From the NCBI RefSeq assembly GCF_000278725.1, contig NZ_ALCA01000093.1, positions 1 through 21,234 of the forward strand: 21,234 nt of DNA. The letters run 5' to 3'. The notes under the pieces were generated by a model. The model made no database searches. It worked only from the letters and a program-made list of their open reading frames with translations, and was not told the origin of the DNA. Source of the stretch: Actinomyces sp. ICM47 (lineage in GTDB: Bacteria; Actinomycetota; Actinomycetes; Actinomycetales; Actinomycetaceae). Both the position numbers and the translations under genes were made by a program. Below are positions 1 to 5,842 of the stretch, piece by piece; position 1 is the stretch's first letter, and every line of letters starts with the position of its first letter.

Positions 1-185
1 GTGCGGCGGGTGGCCATGGGGTCGTGGCTTGGGGTGGGCGCGGAGATTCGTCAGCGAGTGTGGCGCGGTTCCGGCGGTGCGGGGGTGGGGTGTTCTGGAG
101 GGGTCGGCTTGTCGCGCGTCAAACGCGTGCGAAACCGCGAGGCCGTGGCGCTTTGGCGACACGCGGCAGCCCCGCGTCATGGAGC
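1..185. other. G-rich stretch with no supported gene
   Basis: The plus strand is strongly G-rich (runs such as GGGGGTGGGG around 81-90). Several short open frames cross it on the plus strand, but none has a ribosome binding site, a recognisable domain or a composition like the real genes downstream. It may be the flank of a gene lying to the left of the window. A 23-bp segment at 117-139 resembles 3162-3184 (19 of 23 positions match), near the C-rich stretch upstream of purU. Confidence 0.4.
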
Positions 186-361
186 GATTCACTAGATGCT
201 GCAGCAATGCACTAGATAGCAGAGCATTGCACTGCTTACTACCTAGTGCAATTCTGCGCTAAGTAGTGCAACGCTACTGAGCAACGAGCCTGCGTGCGGC
301 AAGGCTTGCCCCATAGCTGCTCCAACAAGGTTCCAGCCGAGCCATGCCGGGCAGCCCTGCA

Positions 362-399
362 CCAGTTAGGGGGCATTACACCAGTTAGGGAGCATTGCA
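362..399. repeat. Two tandem 19-bp direct repeats
   Basis: The units 362-380 and 381-399 are adjacent 19-bp repeats beginning CCAGTTAGGG and differing at two positions. The second unit runs directly into the left arm of the dyad at 394-420. The phased spacing suggests repeated protein-binding sites or unit expansion within the repeat cluster. Confidence 0.7.
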
Positions 400-420
400 C
401 TAGCTCCGAGCTAGTGTAAT
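394..420. repeat. 13-bp inverted repeat, one mismatch
   Basis: The arm 394-406 (ATTGCACTAGCTC) is mirrored by 408-420 (GAGCTAGTGTAAT) around a single central base. The one mismatch would be a G-T pair in RNA. It belongs to the 186-660 repeat cluster. Confidence 0.8.
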
Positions 421-426
421 ACCCCG

Positions 427-449
427 CTAAGTGGTGTAACACCACTTAG
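427..449. repeat. 23-bp near-perfect palindrome
   Basis: The arm CTAAGTGGTGT (427-437) is followed by one central base and its exact reverse complement (439-449). The spacer is too short for a good RNA hairpin, so dyad recognition by a DNA-binding protein or a repeat-element core is more likely. A degenerate relative lies at 259-281 (two mismatches, three-base centre). Confidence 0.85.
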
Positions 450-620
450 GAACAAGCGTTATTGTGGCCTGATGTCTACTACGCCTTGGTGAGAACCATG
501 TGAGCGGCCACGGGTCAGTGAAATGGTGCGTAGTGTCGGACCTGTTGGCGGGGGTCGCGCTGACCTGAAGTGTATCCGCGCTATCGCGTGTTGCGATCAG
601 GGCGTGCACCCCATCAGTGG

Positions 621-651
621 GCATTGCACCCGCTCTGATCGGGTGCAATGC
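621..651. repeat. 12-bp perfect inverted repeat with 7-nt loop
   Basis: The arm GCATTGCACCCG (621-632) is mirrored exactly by 640-651. Immediately right of it, CTCCCTAAC extends the match to the inverse copy of 384-400. It could fold as a stable hairpin or serve as a repeat-family unit. There is no T tract on either side, so it is not a typical terminator. Confidence 0.8.
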
Positions 652-679
652 TCCCTAACGGGTGCGGCCTTCATGAATT

Positions 680-785
680 TCGCACGTAATTCTATTCAGC
701 GTTCTTCAGAATTTGAAATCGGAACGTTGAAATTCTGCGCTTTCTGGGGTTCCGCAAATTTGTGGTGTCTAGGAATTACGTGCGA
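680..785. repeat. 106-bp element with 13-bp terminal inverted repeats
   Basis: TCGCACGTAATTC at 680-692 is exactly mirrored by GAATTACGTGCGA at 773-785. An inner 8-bp inverted repeat lies at 707-714/730-737 (CAGAATTT/AAATTCTG). The interior is more AT-rich than the flanks and has no supported coding. The size and perfect ends suggest a MITE-like relic or a large foldback. I saw no clear target-site duplication, so a mobile origin is inference only. Confidence 0.55.
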
Positions 786-815
786 GATTATTGGGCAAGT
801 GCTTAAGGGGCGAGC

Positions 816-1358
816 CTAGCGTGTTACTGTGCTCGCCGGGGCGTCCTTGAGCCAGTCGTAGGCGACGCGCTCCGTGCCGTTAGCGACAATGATTGTGCCG
901 TACTCGCGGAATCCGAAGGACTCAAGTGCATGTCGCATCGGTGCGTTGTCCTCGTGGGTGCCGCAGCGCAGGTGATCGGAGCGGGCGGCCGCGAAGTTGA
1001 AGATCGCCCGAGCGACACCGCGTCCGCGAACCGCCGCCACGCGGTGGATGACGTGGTACTCAGCCTCGGAATGCCATGCGCCGACAATCTTAGAGTAGGT
1101 CTCGTCTGGCCCGGGAGCGAAAGAAAAGACGGCGAGCGGCCCCTCGTCGTCGGACACGAGGAAGCAGTGTCCGAGTGCGATGTCTTCCTCAGCGTCAATG
1201 CGGCCCGGGTACCCGTCGGGCCACTGAGTCGCATTCCCATTTGCCTGCATGAACGCCCGAGCATGCGCATACGCGCCCTCGATGAACTTGAGGTCGTCAG
1301 GAGATGCGATTCGAATCTGCATGACAGCTCTAGATATCCTGAGGTCGCAACCTGTCAT
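816..1358 (-). CDS. GNAT-family N-acetyltransferase
   Basis: This encodes a 180-residue protein of the Gcn5-related N-acetyltransferase fold, which transfers acetyl from acetyl-CoA to an amine; the substrate cannot be read from sequence. The N-terminal part has an NGNATQWPDGYPG segment (about 41-53) typical of a common small GNAT subfamily. The acetyl-CoA-binding motif A is RVAAVRGRGVARAIF (about 106-120), with the RGRGVA loop at 111-116. Motif B is the EDNAPMRHALESFGF stretch (about 136-150). The start at 1358 has AAGGG about 7 bases upstream. An alternative ATG at 1322 would give 168 residues beginning MQIRIASPDD, which matches where relatives usually begin, so the start is uncertain. It lies 104 bp downstream of the AT-rich minus-strand gene and probably has its own promoter. 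Confidence 0.85.
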   Translation of the reverse strand: MTGCDLRISRAVMQIRIASPDDLKFIEGAYAHARAFMQANGNATQWPDGYPGRIDAEEDIALGHCFLVSDDEGPLAVFSFAPGPDETYSKIVGAWHSEAEYHVIHRVAAVRGRGVARAIFNFAAARSDHLRCGTHEDNAPMRHALESFGFREYGTIIVANGTERVAYDWLKDAPASTVTR

Positions 1359-1390
1359 TGAATGCCCTTGGAGATGTAATATTTTGCATA

Positions 1391-1396
1391 AGTATA
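1391..1396 (-). promoter_or_regulatory. Probable -10 box for the GNAT gene
   Basis: On the minus strand TATACT lies 32 bases before the ATG at 1358, in an AT-rich gap. It is an excellent -10 match, but no convincing -35 lies 17 bp upstream. The transcript would carry a leader of roughly 25 nt containing the AAGGG ribosome site. Confidence 0.4.
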
Positions 1397-1462
1397 TGAG
1401 ATTGACTCAATGGTTGATCATGCGCTGAACTATCAGGTTTCTATATGGTAGTTGTAGAGATT

Positions 1463-2830
1463 CTAACGGTCGGATGGGCCAAAATATTCGCAGTCAGTGA
1501 ATTTGAAGTGCTCTGGAGCTATGTTGTTGGCGTCTGTCTCATTATCTTGTGTAATTTTACATTGAGTGAAATATGTTTTCGAGAGGTGCGATGTGTTTGA
1601 GGTGCTTAGTCTTCCAAATATGCATTTTTTGAAATAGAGAGTGGTGTCGACGTTCTCATCCAATAGATCGAAATTAAAGGAGATTGTCGCCCAAATGTAA
1701 TTATCTGGGGGAGTTGGGGTTTCTGGCTCATCAAAAAAATCGGTATCTGCATCTGCTGACACATCAGTTGGATGTTGTTGTGTTGCTTTTGGTCGCAGGA
1801 AATTACATTCTTTAAATAATGGAAAGTCTTGGTTAGGAAGTGGCCCGCCTGGGGCTATTTGGTGTTGTAGATCCTCTAAAATGCAGAGTGCAATATTCTC
1901 AAAGTGCCAAAGTTTTACTTCGCTTGGGAAGTTGTCTTGGTGTAATACTGGTTTCTCGTTATTAGTGCCCTTCGGTTGCCCTGTTACTGTGAGCTGGGAA
2001 TGGAAGGTGGCATATTTCCATAGCAATGTCGCCTTTTGAAAAATCTCCAAATTTACCTTATGGTTGAAAGTTGAATGATTGAAGTGAATCATTGAACTAC
2101 TTGTAAAATTGGTGATTGAAATGGGGGTGAGGAATATGGTGTCTGTTAAGTTGATTGACATTCCGTCCCAGTAGCCTTTGAGGTTGGTGTTGATTCGTTC
2201 AAGGATGTTGTTCAGTATTAGGTTCTGCAATTCTCCCCTCTCGTTTTCATTTTCAAAATTGTTGGGAAGGGGGTCTCCTAAGTATCTTATGTGTGCGCAA
2301 AGTGCGCTGAGGATGGCGCTGTTTAATATTCGTGTCGTGTTCGATTCTTTTTGTATACTTTTATTAAGTTGGTCTGCGAGTTCGAAGTATCTGCAGATTC
2401 CTTCGTATTGATCATAATATGAATTTGCGGAGAGGAGTTCGTGCGCGGTATTGCGCATGTGCCAGAGAGTCTCAGTAGCTCTTTCTAGTTCGCGAGTCGC
2501 ATTGTCGCTGTTCCTCTGCTGCCAGGCTGAGAATGCGAATCCTGCGCCGGTGATCGTCATACAGAGCTTCATTGCGTTAGATGATGGCCAATGCCATTGC
2601 CATCCCCAGCCCAATGCGCTGATAAAACTCAGCACAAACAGGACAAACGCTATGAGCAGTGGAGTCCACCACTTCATTAGGCATGGGGGCATAGCGGTTA
2701 GTCGTGCAGGTTCGTCGTCTTCCTGTTTGCAGCGCTTCCAGAACTTCAATTTCTCGAGGAAGTTCTTTTGTCTCGAGGTGTTGTCCTCGGGCTCGTTGGC
2801 GCTCGTTCGCTCATCGTCGGCGGGGACCAT
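1463..2830 (-). CDS. Membrane-anchored protein with beta-helix-like C-terminus, unknown function
   Basis: This 455-residue protein is not recognised as a named family. Residues 1-50 are charged and hydrophilic. A membrane segment lies at about 54-75, and a second weaker one at about 86-103. A helical region rich in Glu, Gln and Leu follows (about 105-215). From about 222 onward short strands recur with Phe, Leu or Ile at regular spacing (for example SINLTDTIFL, HFNHSTFNHKVNLEIF, LYFKKCIF, HFKFTDCEYF). This resembles a degenerate pentapeptide-type right-handed beta-helix. The start has AAAGGA six bases upstream. The gene is far more AT-rich than its neighbours and rich in Asn, consistent with horizontal acquisition. 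Similar layouts, membrane pair plus pentapeptide-like repeats, occur in accessory regions, but no function can be assigned. Confidence 0.75.
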   Translation of the reverse strand: MVPADDERTSANEPEDNTSRQKNFLEKLKFWKRCKQEDDEPARLTAMPPCLMKWWTPLLIAFVLFVLSFISALGWGWQWHWPSSNAMKLCMTITGAGFAFSAWQQRNSDNATRELERATETLWHMRNTAHELLSANSYYDQYEGICRYFELADQLNKSIQKESNTTRILNSAILSALCAHIRYLGDPLPNNFENENERGELQNLILNNILERINTNLKGYWDGMSINLTDTIFLTPISITNFTSSSMIHFNHSTFNHKVNLEIFQKATLLWKYATFHSQLTVTGQPKGTNNEKPVLHQDNFPSEVKLWHFENIALCILEDLQHQIAPGGPLPNQDFPLFKECNFLRPKATQQHPTDVSADADTDFFDEPETPTPPDNYIWATISFNFDLLDENVDTTLYFKKCIFGRLSTSNTSHLSKTYFTQCKITQDNETDANNIAPEHFKFTDCEYFGPSDR

Positions 2831-3025
2831 GCTGGTTCCTTTGCTCTGGGTTCACTGCTTCGCATCGTAGCAGCCTGTCTAGGCAGTTGGCCCCACAACG
2901 AACGCTCAGGCAGCAGGGGTGTCAAGCGAATGCCCTGTTGGGGTCTGCGGCATCGCAGTCCTATGGCGTGGTGTGTGGCAACTGGGCCCGATGGGTGCTG
3001 CCCTGGGCCTGTCACCCGGAGCGCC

Positions 3026-3097
3026 AACCCGCTGTTCCGCAGCCTAACCCTCTGTTCGGTACGTGGGCGAGGCTGCCCACGCTCGGAATAGCGGGTT
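3026..3097. repeat. Long imperfect inverted repeat with nested hairpins
   Basis: AACCCGCTGTTCCG (3026-3039) is mirrored by CGGAATAGCGGGTT (3084-3097) with one mismatch. Inside lie two competing pairings: CGTGGGC/GCCCACG (3062-3068 with 3075-3081) and CAGCCT/AGGCTG (3040-3045 with 3070-3075). Mutually exclusive inner stems on a long outer stem are what a structured RNA or a foldback element would show. It does not match a tRNA or other common RNA that I recognise. Confidence 0.5.
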
Positions 3098-3215
3098 AAC
3101 GTGCGGATTGAAGGGCAAGGCTACCGCCGACGCGTGAAATTAGCCGTTAGCCCTGGCTGTTCGTAAAACGTGTGTGAAACCGTGGCGGTGCCCGCTCAGG
3201 CAGTAGCCCACCAAG

Positions 3216-3332
3216 CAACAACGCAACCCCGACCGCAACAATGCAACCCCGCCCAGCAACAACCCCGACCGCAACAACGCCCACAACGATGCAGCCTCAC
3301 CCCGCAACAATCCCACCCCACCCCGCAACCCC
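3216..3332. repeat. Degenerate C/A-rich tandem repeat
   Basis: Units beginning CAACAA or CAACCCC and ending CCCCG or GACCG recur at 3216, 3236, 3257, 3272, 3305 and 3326, with lengths of about 15 to 33 bp. The best pair is 3216-3235 and 3236-3256. The plus strand has very little G or T here, giving strong strand asymmetry. It lies 50-180 bp upstream of purU and looks like slippage-expanded non-coding DNA or remnants of a low-complexity tail. Confidence 0.6.
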
Positions 3333-3385
3333 GTGGCATCTCCCGCAAACCCTGCCCCGGCCTCGTTCGTGGGTATGAACCTGGC

Positions 3386-3391
3386 TAGACT
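3386..3391 (+). promoter_or_regulatory. -10 box of a probable leaderless purU promoter
   Basis: TAGACT fits the TANNNT -10 pattern and ends seven bases before the ATG at 3399. That spacing would put the transcription start at or next to the start codon. No Shine-Dalgarno sequence precedes the ATG. There is no clear -35 match, which is common for actinobacterial promoters. Confidence 0.6.
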
Positions 3392-3398
3392 GGCCCCT

Positions 3399-4253
3399 AT
3401 GACTGAAAACGCGCAGCTTGTTGTGACCCTGTCCTGCCCGGACCGCCCCGGGATCGTGCACGCCGTGACCGGCGTGATCGGCGAGTCCGGCGGCAACGTC
3501 ATCCAGTCCCAGCAGTTCGGCGACCCTGACACGGGCACGTTCTTCATGCGCGTTGAGGTGGACTCCCCGAAGGGTCGCGCGCCCATCGACGATGGCTTGG
3601 CCCGCGTCGCCGAAGAATTCGGCGCAACCTACCGCGTCGACGACCTGGGCCGCAAGCTGCGCACCATCATCATGGTGTCGCGCGAAGGCCACTGCCTGAC
3701 TGACCTCCTGTACCGCCAGCAGACGCAGGGCCTGCCCATTGACGTGATCGCGGTCGTCGGCAATCATCCGGACCTGGCGCCCGTCGCCCAGTTCTACGGC
3801 GTCCCCTTCCTGAACATCCCCGTCACGAAGGACACGAAGGCCCAGGCGGAGCGCCAGCTCCTCGACCTGATCGCCTCCGAAAAGGTGGAACTTGTCGTCC
3901 TGGCCCGCTACATGCAGATCCTCTCCGACCAGGTCTGCCGCGCCATGCAGGGCCGCGTCATCAACATCCACCACTCGTTCCTGCCGTCCTTCAAGGGCGC
4001 GCGCCCCTACGCGCAGGCCCACGATCGCGGCGTCAAGCTGATCGGTGCGACCGCGCACTACGTGACCGCCGACCTGGACGAGGGGCCGATCATCGAGCAG
4101 GACGTCACCCGCGTCTCCCACGCAGACTCCACGCCGGACATGGTGGCGCTCGGCCAGGACGTGGAGCGCCGCGTCCTCGCCCAGGCCGTCCGCTTCCACG
4201 CGGAGCGGCGCGTCCTCATGAACGGCAACCGCACGGTCGTCTTCTCTCGCTGA
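3399..4253 (+). CDS. purU: Formyltetrahydrofolate deformylase PurU
   Basis: The 284-residue protein hydrolyses 10-formyltetrahydrofolate to tetrahydrofolate and formate in the cytosol, balancing one-carbon pools and supplying formate for purine synthesis. Residues 6-85 form an ACT-type regulatory domain (VVTLSCPDRPGIVHAVTGVI). Residues 87-284 are the formyltransferase-type catalytic domain. Visible catalytic residues are N189 and H191 in INIHHSFLPSF, and D227 in ADLDEGP, which correspond to the Asn-His-Asp triad of the GART fold. GNHPDL (121-126) is also typical of PurU. The ATG at 3399 gives the family's usual length (E. coli PurU is about 280 residues). An in-frame GTG at 3333 would add 22 residues of low-complexity sequence and is rejected. 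Translation is probably leaderless. It stands alone and is unrelated to the polysaccharide genes that follow. Confidence 0.95.
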   Translation: MTENAQLVVTLSCPDRPGIVHAVTGVIGESGGNVIQSQQFGDPDTGTFFMRVEVDSPKGRAPIDDGLARVAEEFGATYRVDDLGRKLRTIIMVSREGHCLTDLLYRQQTQGLPIDVIAVVGNHPDLAPVAQFYGVPFLNIPVTKDTKAQAERQLLDLIASEKVELVVLARYMQILSDQVCRAMQGRVINIHHSFLPSFKGARPYAQAHDRGVKLIGATAHYVTADLDEGPIIEQDVTRVSHADSTPDMVALGQDVERRVLAQAVRFHAERRVLMNGNRTVVFSR

Positions 4254-4303
4254 CGTCGGGTACGCGTGGTGTCAAACACTGGCACGGTGCTCCGCTGAGG
4301 TGT

Positions 4304-4347
4304 GGTGCCCACCGACGAGGCCGCGGCTGGCTCTCGCGGTGGGCACC
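4304..4347 (+). terminator. Hairpin downstream of purU
   Basis: GGTGCCCACCG (4304-4314) pairs perfectly with CGGTGGGCACC (4337-4347). Inside, after one bulged base, CGAG (4316-4319) pairs with CTCG (4333-4336). There is no T tract afterwards, so termination would be of the T-less type seen in high-GC actinobacteria. It lies 50 bp after the purU stop. Confidence 0.55.
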
Positions 4348-4577
4348 CTCTATCTGCGCGTATGTCAGTCGCAGCGCCGTGAAAGTGTCGCGTGAGGGCC
4401 TCCCGGCGTGTCGCGTCCTGTAACAAGAAAATGTGCGGCCAGGCGGTCATATTTGCCTATGATCATGCGCTTCCGCGAATGCGTTTGTCACTTTGCCTGC
4501 AACGCTGAGACGTGATCTTTCGGTCATTTAGCGGGTAAGCGTCGCGTTGACCGTCTGATAAATGGCACACTTGTTAC
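4348..4577 (+). promoter_or_regulatory. Upstream region of the polysaccharide operon
   Basis: No gene is seen here. Possible promoter elements are TTGACC at 4547-4552 and GATAAA at 4557-4562, but they are too close together to be a pair. GATAAA alone could act as a weak -10, giving a leader of only about 10 nt before the GTG at 4578. No Shine-Dalgarno sequence precedes that GTG, so initiation is probably leaderless or nearly so. Confidence 0.3.
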
Positions 4578-5075
4578 GTGGACGAAACGACTCAGCAACA
4601 CGCTCCTGTCACCGGCTACGTTCCCGGTGGTTTTGACATGTTCCATCAGGGACACCTCAACATCCTGCGCGCCGCCCGCGAGCGCTGCGATCGTCTGGTC
4701 GTCGGCGTGACCTCTGACGAGGCGCTGATCCGCATGAAGGGCCGTGCGCCCGTTATTCCGCTGAAGGAGCGCTGTGACCTCGTGTCGTCGCTGCGTTTCG
4801 TGGATGCGGTGGTCGTGGACCTGGATCAGGATAAGCGCCTGGCGTGGCGGCTCCAGCCTTTCGACGTGCTCTTCAAGGGCGATGATTGGAAGGGCACTCC
4901 TAAGGGCGCTCAGCTTGAGGCGGAGATGGCGGAGGTCGGCGCGCGCGTCGTCTATCTGCCGTACACGCCGTCGACGTCGTCGACGAAGCTGCGCCGCTTT
5001 ATCGCGCCTGAGGACTTTAGTGACGAGGCCTCGGCTGACAAGTCTGACAAGGCGACGGAAGGGGAGCAGCAGTGA
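4578..5075 (+). CDS. TagD-like cytidylyltransferase (glycerol-3-phosphate cytidylyltransferase family)
   Basis: The 165-residue protein belongs to the cytidylyltransferase branch of the nucleotidyltransferase superfamily, which couples CTP to a phosphorylated alcohol to form a CDP-alcohol. The nucleotide-binding HxGH motif is HQGH at 23-26, within GGFDMFHQGHLNIL. LKGDDWKG-type sequence (FKGDDWKG, about 99-106) and STSSTKLR (132-139) match the TagD YGSDW and RTEGISTT regions. The C-terminal tail after about 145 is charged and probably disordered. The start is GTG without a ribosome site. The stop overlaps the next gene's GTG by 4 bp. Pairing with a CDP-alcohol transferase suggests its product is used next door. 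Glycerol 3-phosphate is the default substrate guess, but ribitol-, inositol- or ethanolamine-type alcohol phosphates cannot be excluded. Confidence 0.85.
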   Translation: MDETTQQHAPVTGYVPGGFDMFHQGHLNILRAARERCDRLVVGVTSDEALIRMKGRAPVIPLKERCDLVSSLRFVDAVVVDLDQDKRLAWRLQPFDVLFKGDDWKGTPKGAQLEAEMAEVGARVVYLPYTPSTSSTKLRRFIAPEDFSDEASADKSDKATEGEQQ

Positions 5076-5842
5076 GCCTCCCAGTGGTGCTTGAGCCGGG
5101 TGCTTCGTGGGGTACTCGCTTCACGACGTATCGTGCGGCCTTGGCAGCTGCGCAGAAGCCGGGCGCGGGTGTTCCCGCGTACATGCGCTGGGTGAACCGT
5201 GGGGCTGCGCGCGTGGCCGCTGCGGCGTGCGCAGCTTTCGGCTGGACTCCGAATTTCGTCAGTTTCATCTCCGTGTGCTTCTCGACGCTCGGTCTCATCG
5301 TCCTTGTCGCGCTCGAACCTGCGTGGTGGACGGGTCTGATCGTGGGCACGTCCCTGGCGGTCGGTTTCATGTTTGACTCGGCGGACGGTCAGGTGTCGCG
5401 CGTGACCGGTGCGTCGTCGAAGACGGGGGAGTGGGTGGACCACGTGGCGGATGCGTTCCGTTCCCCGGCGATTCACTTCTGCACGGCGGCCGCCGTTATG
5501 GTGTATCGCCCCGAGTCCTGGTGGCTCGCTATTGTTGCCCTCGTTTACGGGTGGGTGACGTCGGGTCAGTTCATGAGCCAGATCCTCGCCGAGCAGTTCG
5601 TGCGTGCCGCCGGGCGCAAGCAGACCCGTGGTGGCAATCTGCGTTCGTTCATCCTGCTGCCCACCGACCCGGGCGTCGTGTGCTGGACGTTCGCGCTGTG
5701 GGGCCTCGGCGCGCCTTTCATGGTGCTTTACACTTTCCTGGCTGTGGTCGCCGTCGCGCACTCGTCGATGTCGCTGCGTCGCCGTTACCGCGACCTGCGT
5801 GCCCTGGATGCCGCGGCGAAGCAGGGGGACGGTCGTGCCTGA
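5072..5842 (+). CDS. CDP-alcohol phosphatidyltransferase family membrane enzyme
   Basis: The 256-residue integral membrane protein carries the complete family signature: D102-x2-D105-G106-x2-S-R110-x8-G119-x3-D123-x3-D127. These aspartates bind the divalent metals used to transfer an alcohol- or lipid-linked phosphate from a CDP donor. Hydrophobic segments lie at about 62-80, 85-101, 132-145, 150-170, 198-212 and 214-230. The GTG start overlaps the previous stop by 4 bp and has GGAAGGGGAG just upstream. Adjacency to a CDP-alcohol-forming enzyme suggests a two-step module. The acceptor could be a lipid, or a glycan or polyprenyl carrier. Housekeeping phospholipid synthesis is possible but less likely given the operon. 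Confidence 0.88.
   Translation: MSLPVVLEPGASWGTRFTTYRAALAAAQKPGAGVPAYMRWVNRGAARVAAAACAAFGWTPNFVSFISVCFSTLGLIVLVALEPAWWTGLIVGTSLAVGFMFDSADGQVSRVTGASSKTGEWVDHVADAFRSPAIHFCTAAAVMVYRPESWWLAIVALVYGWVTSGQFMSQILAEQFVRAAGRKQTRGGNLRSFILLPTDPGVVCWTFALWGLGAPFMVLYTFLAVVAVAHSSMSLRRRYRDLRALDAAAKQGDGRA

Larger units (their letters stand above)
186..660. repeat. Cluster of short palindromic ATTGCAC/GTGCAAT repeats
   Basis: This non-coding stretch contains at least ten copies of an ATTGCAC-type half-site (variants ATTACAC, GTGCAAT, GTGTAAT, GTGCAAC), many arranged as dyads. The clearest are at 226-252, 259-281, 394-420, 427-449 and 621-651. A 17-bp segment at 384-400 recurs in inverse orientation in 643-659. 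Small open frames through it share peptide strings only because they read the same repeats. The arrangement resembles REP/BIME-like repeats or clustered operator sites; the sequence does not decide between them. Confidence 0.7.
2831..3385. other. Intergenic region between divergent genes
   Basis: This 555-bp gap must hold the minus-strand promoter of the AT-rich gene and the upstream part of the purU promoter. It contains the inverted repeat at 3026-3097 and the C/A-rich repeat at 3216-3332. Open frames in it have no ribosome sites or recognisable domains. A GTG at 3333 extends the purU frame upstream but is not supported as the start. Confidence 0.5.

Noticed and set aside
186..660. CRISPR-like array
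   Set aside because: Repeats are irregular in length, spacing and orientation, with no unique spacers of constant size and no cas genes nearby.
239..819. Short ORFs on both strands (239-445 minus, 427-648 minus, 523-819 plus)
   Set aside because: They run through the palindromic repeats, share peptide strings such as VQCSLTG only because of the repeats, lack ribosome sites and have no domain. They are best seen as spurious.
3297..4199. 300-residue minus-strand ORF opposite purU
   Set aside because: It is the antisense shadow of a high-GC gene; its protein is low-complexity, while the plus frame is a clear PurU.
4254..4577. tRNA or other known RNA gene between purU and the operon
   Set aside because: No cloverleaf or recognisable conserved RNA sequence was seen; the only strong structure is the hairpin at 4304-4347.
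5604..5834. Upstream extension of the first GT2 gene to the ATG at 5604
   Set aside because: The added residues are the out-of-frame reading of the CDP-alcohol transferase; the GTG at 5835 has a good ribosome site and begins the GT2 fold.
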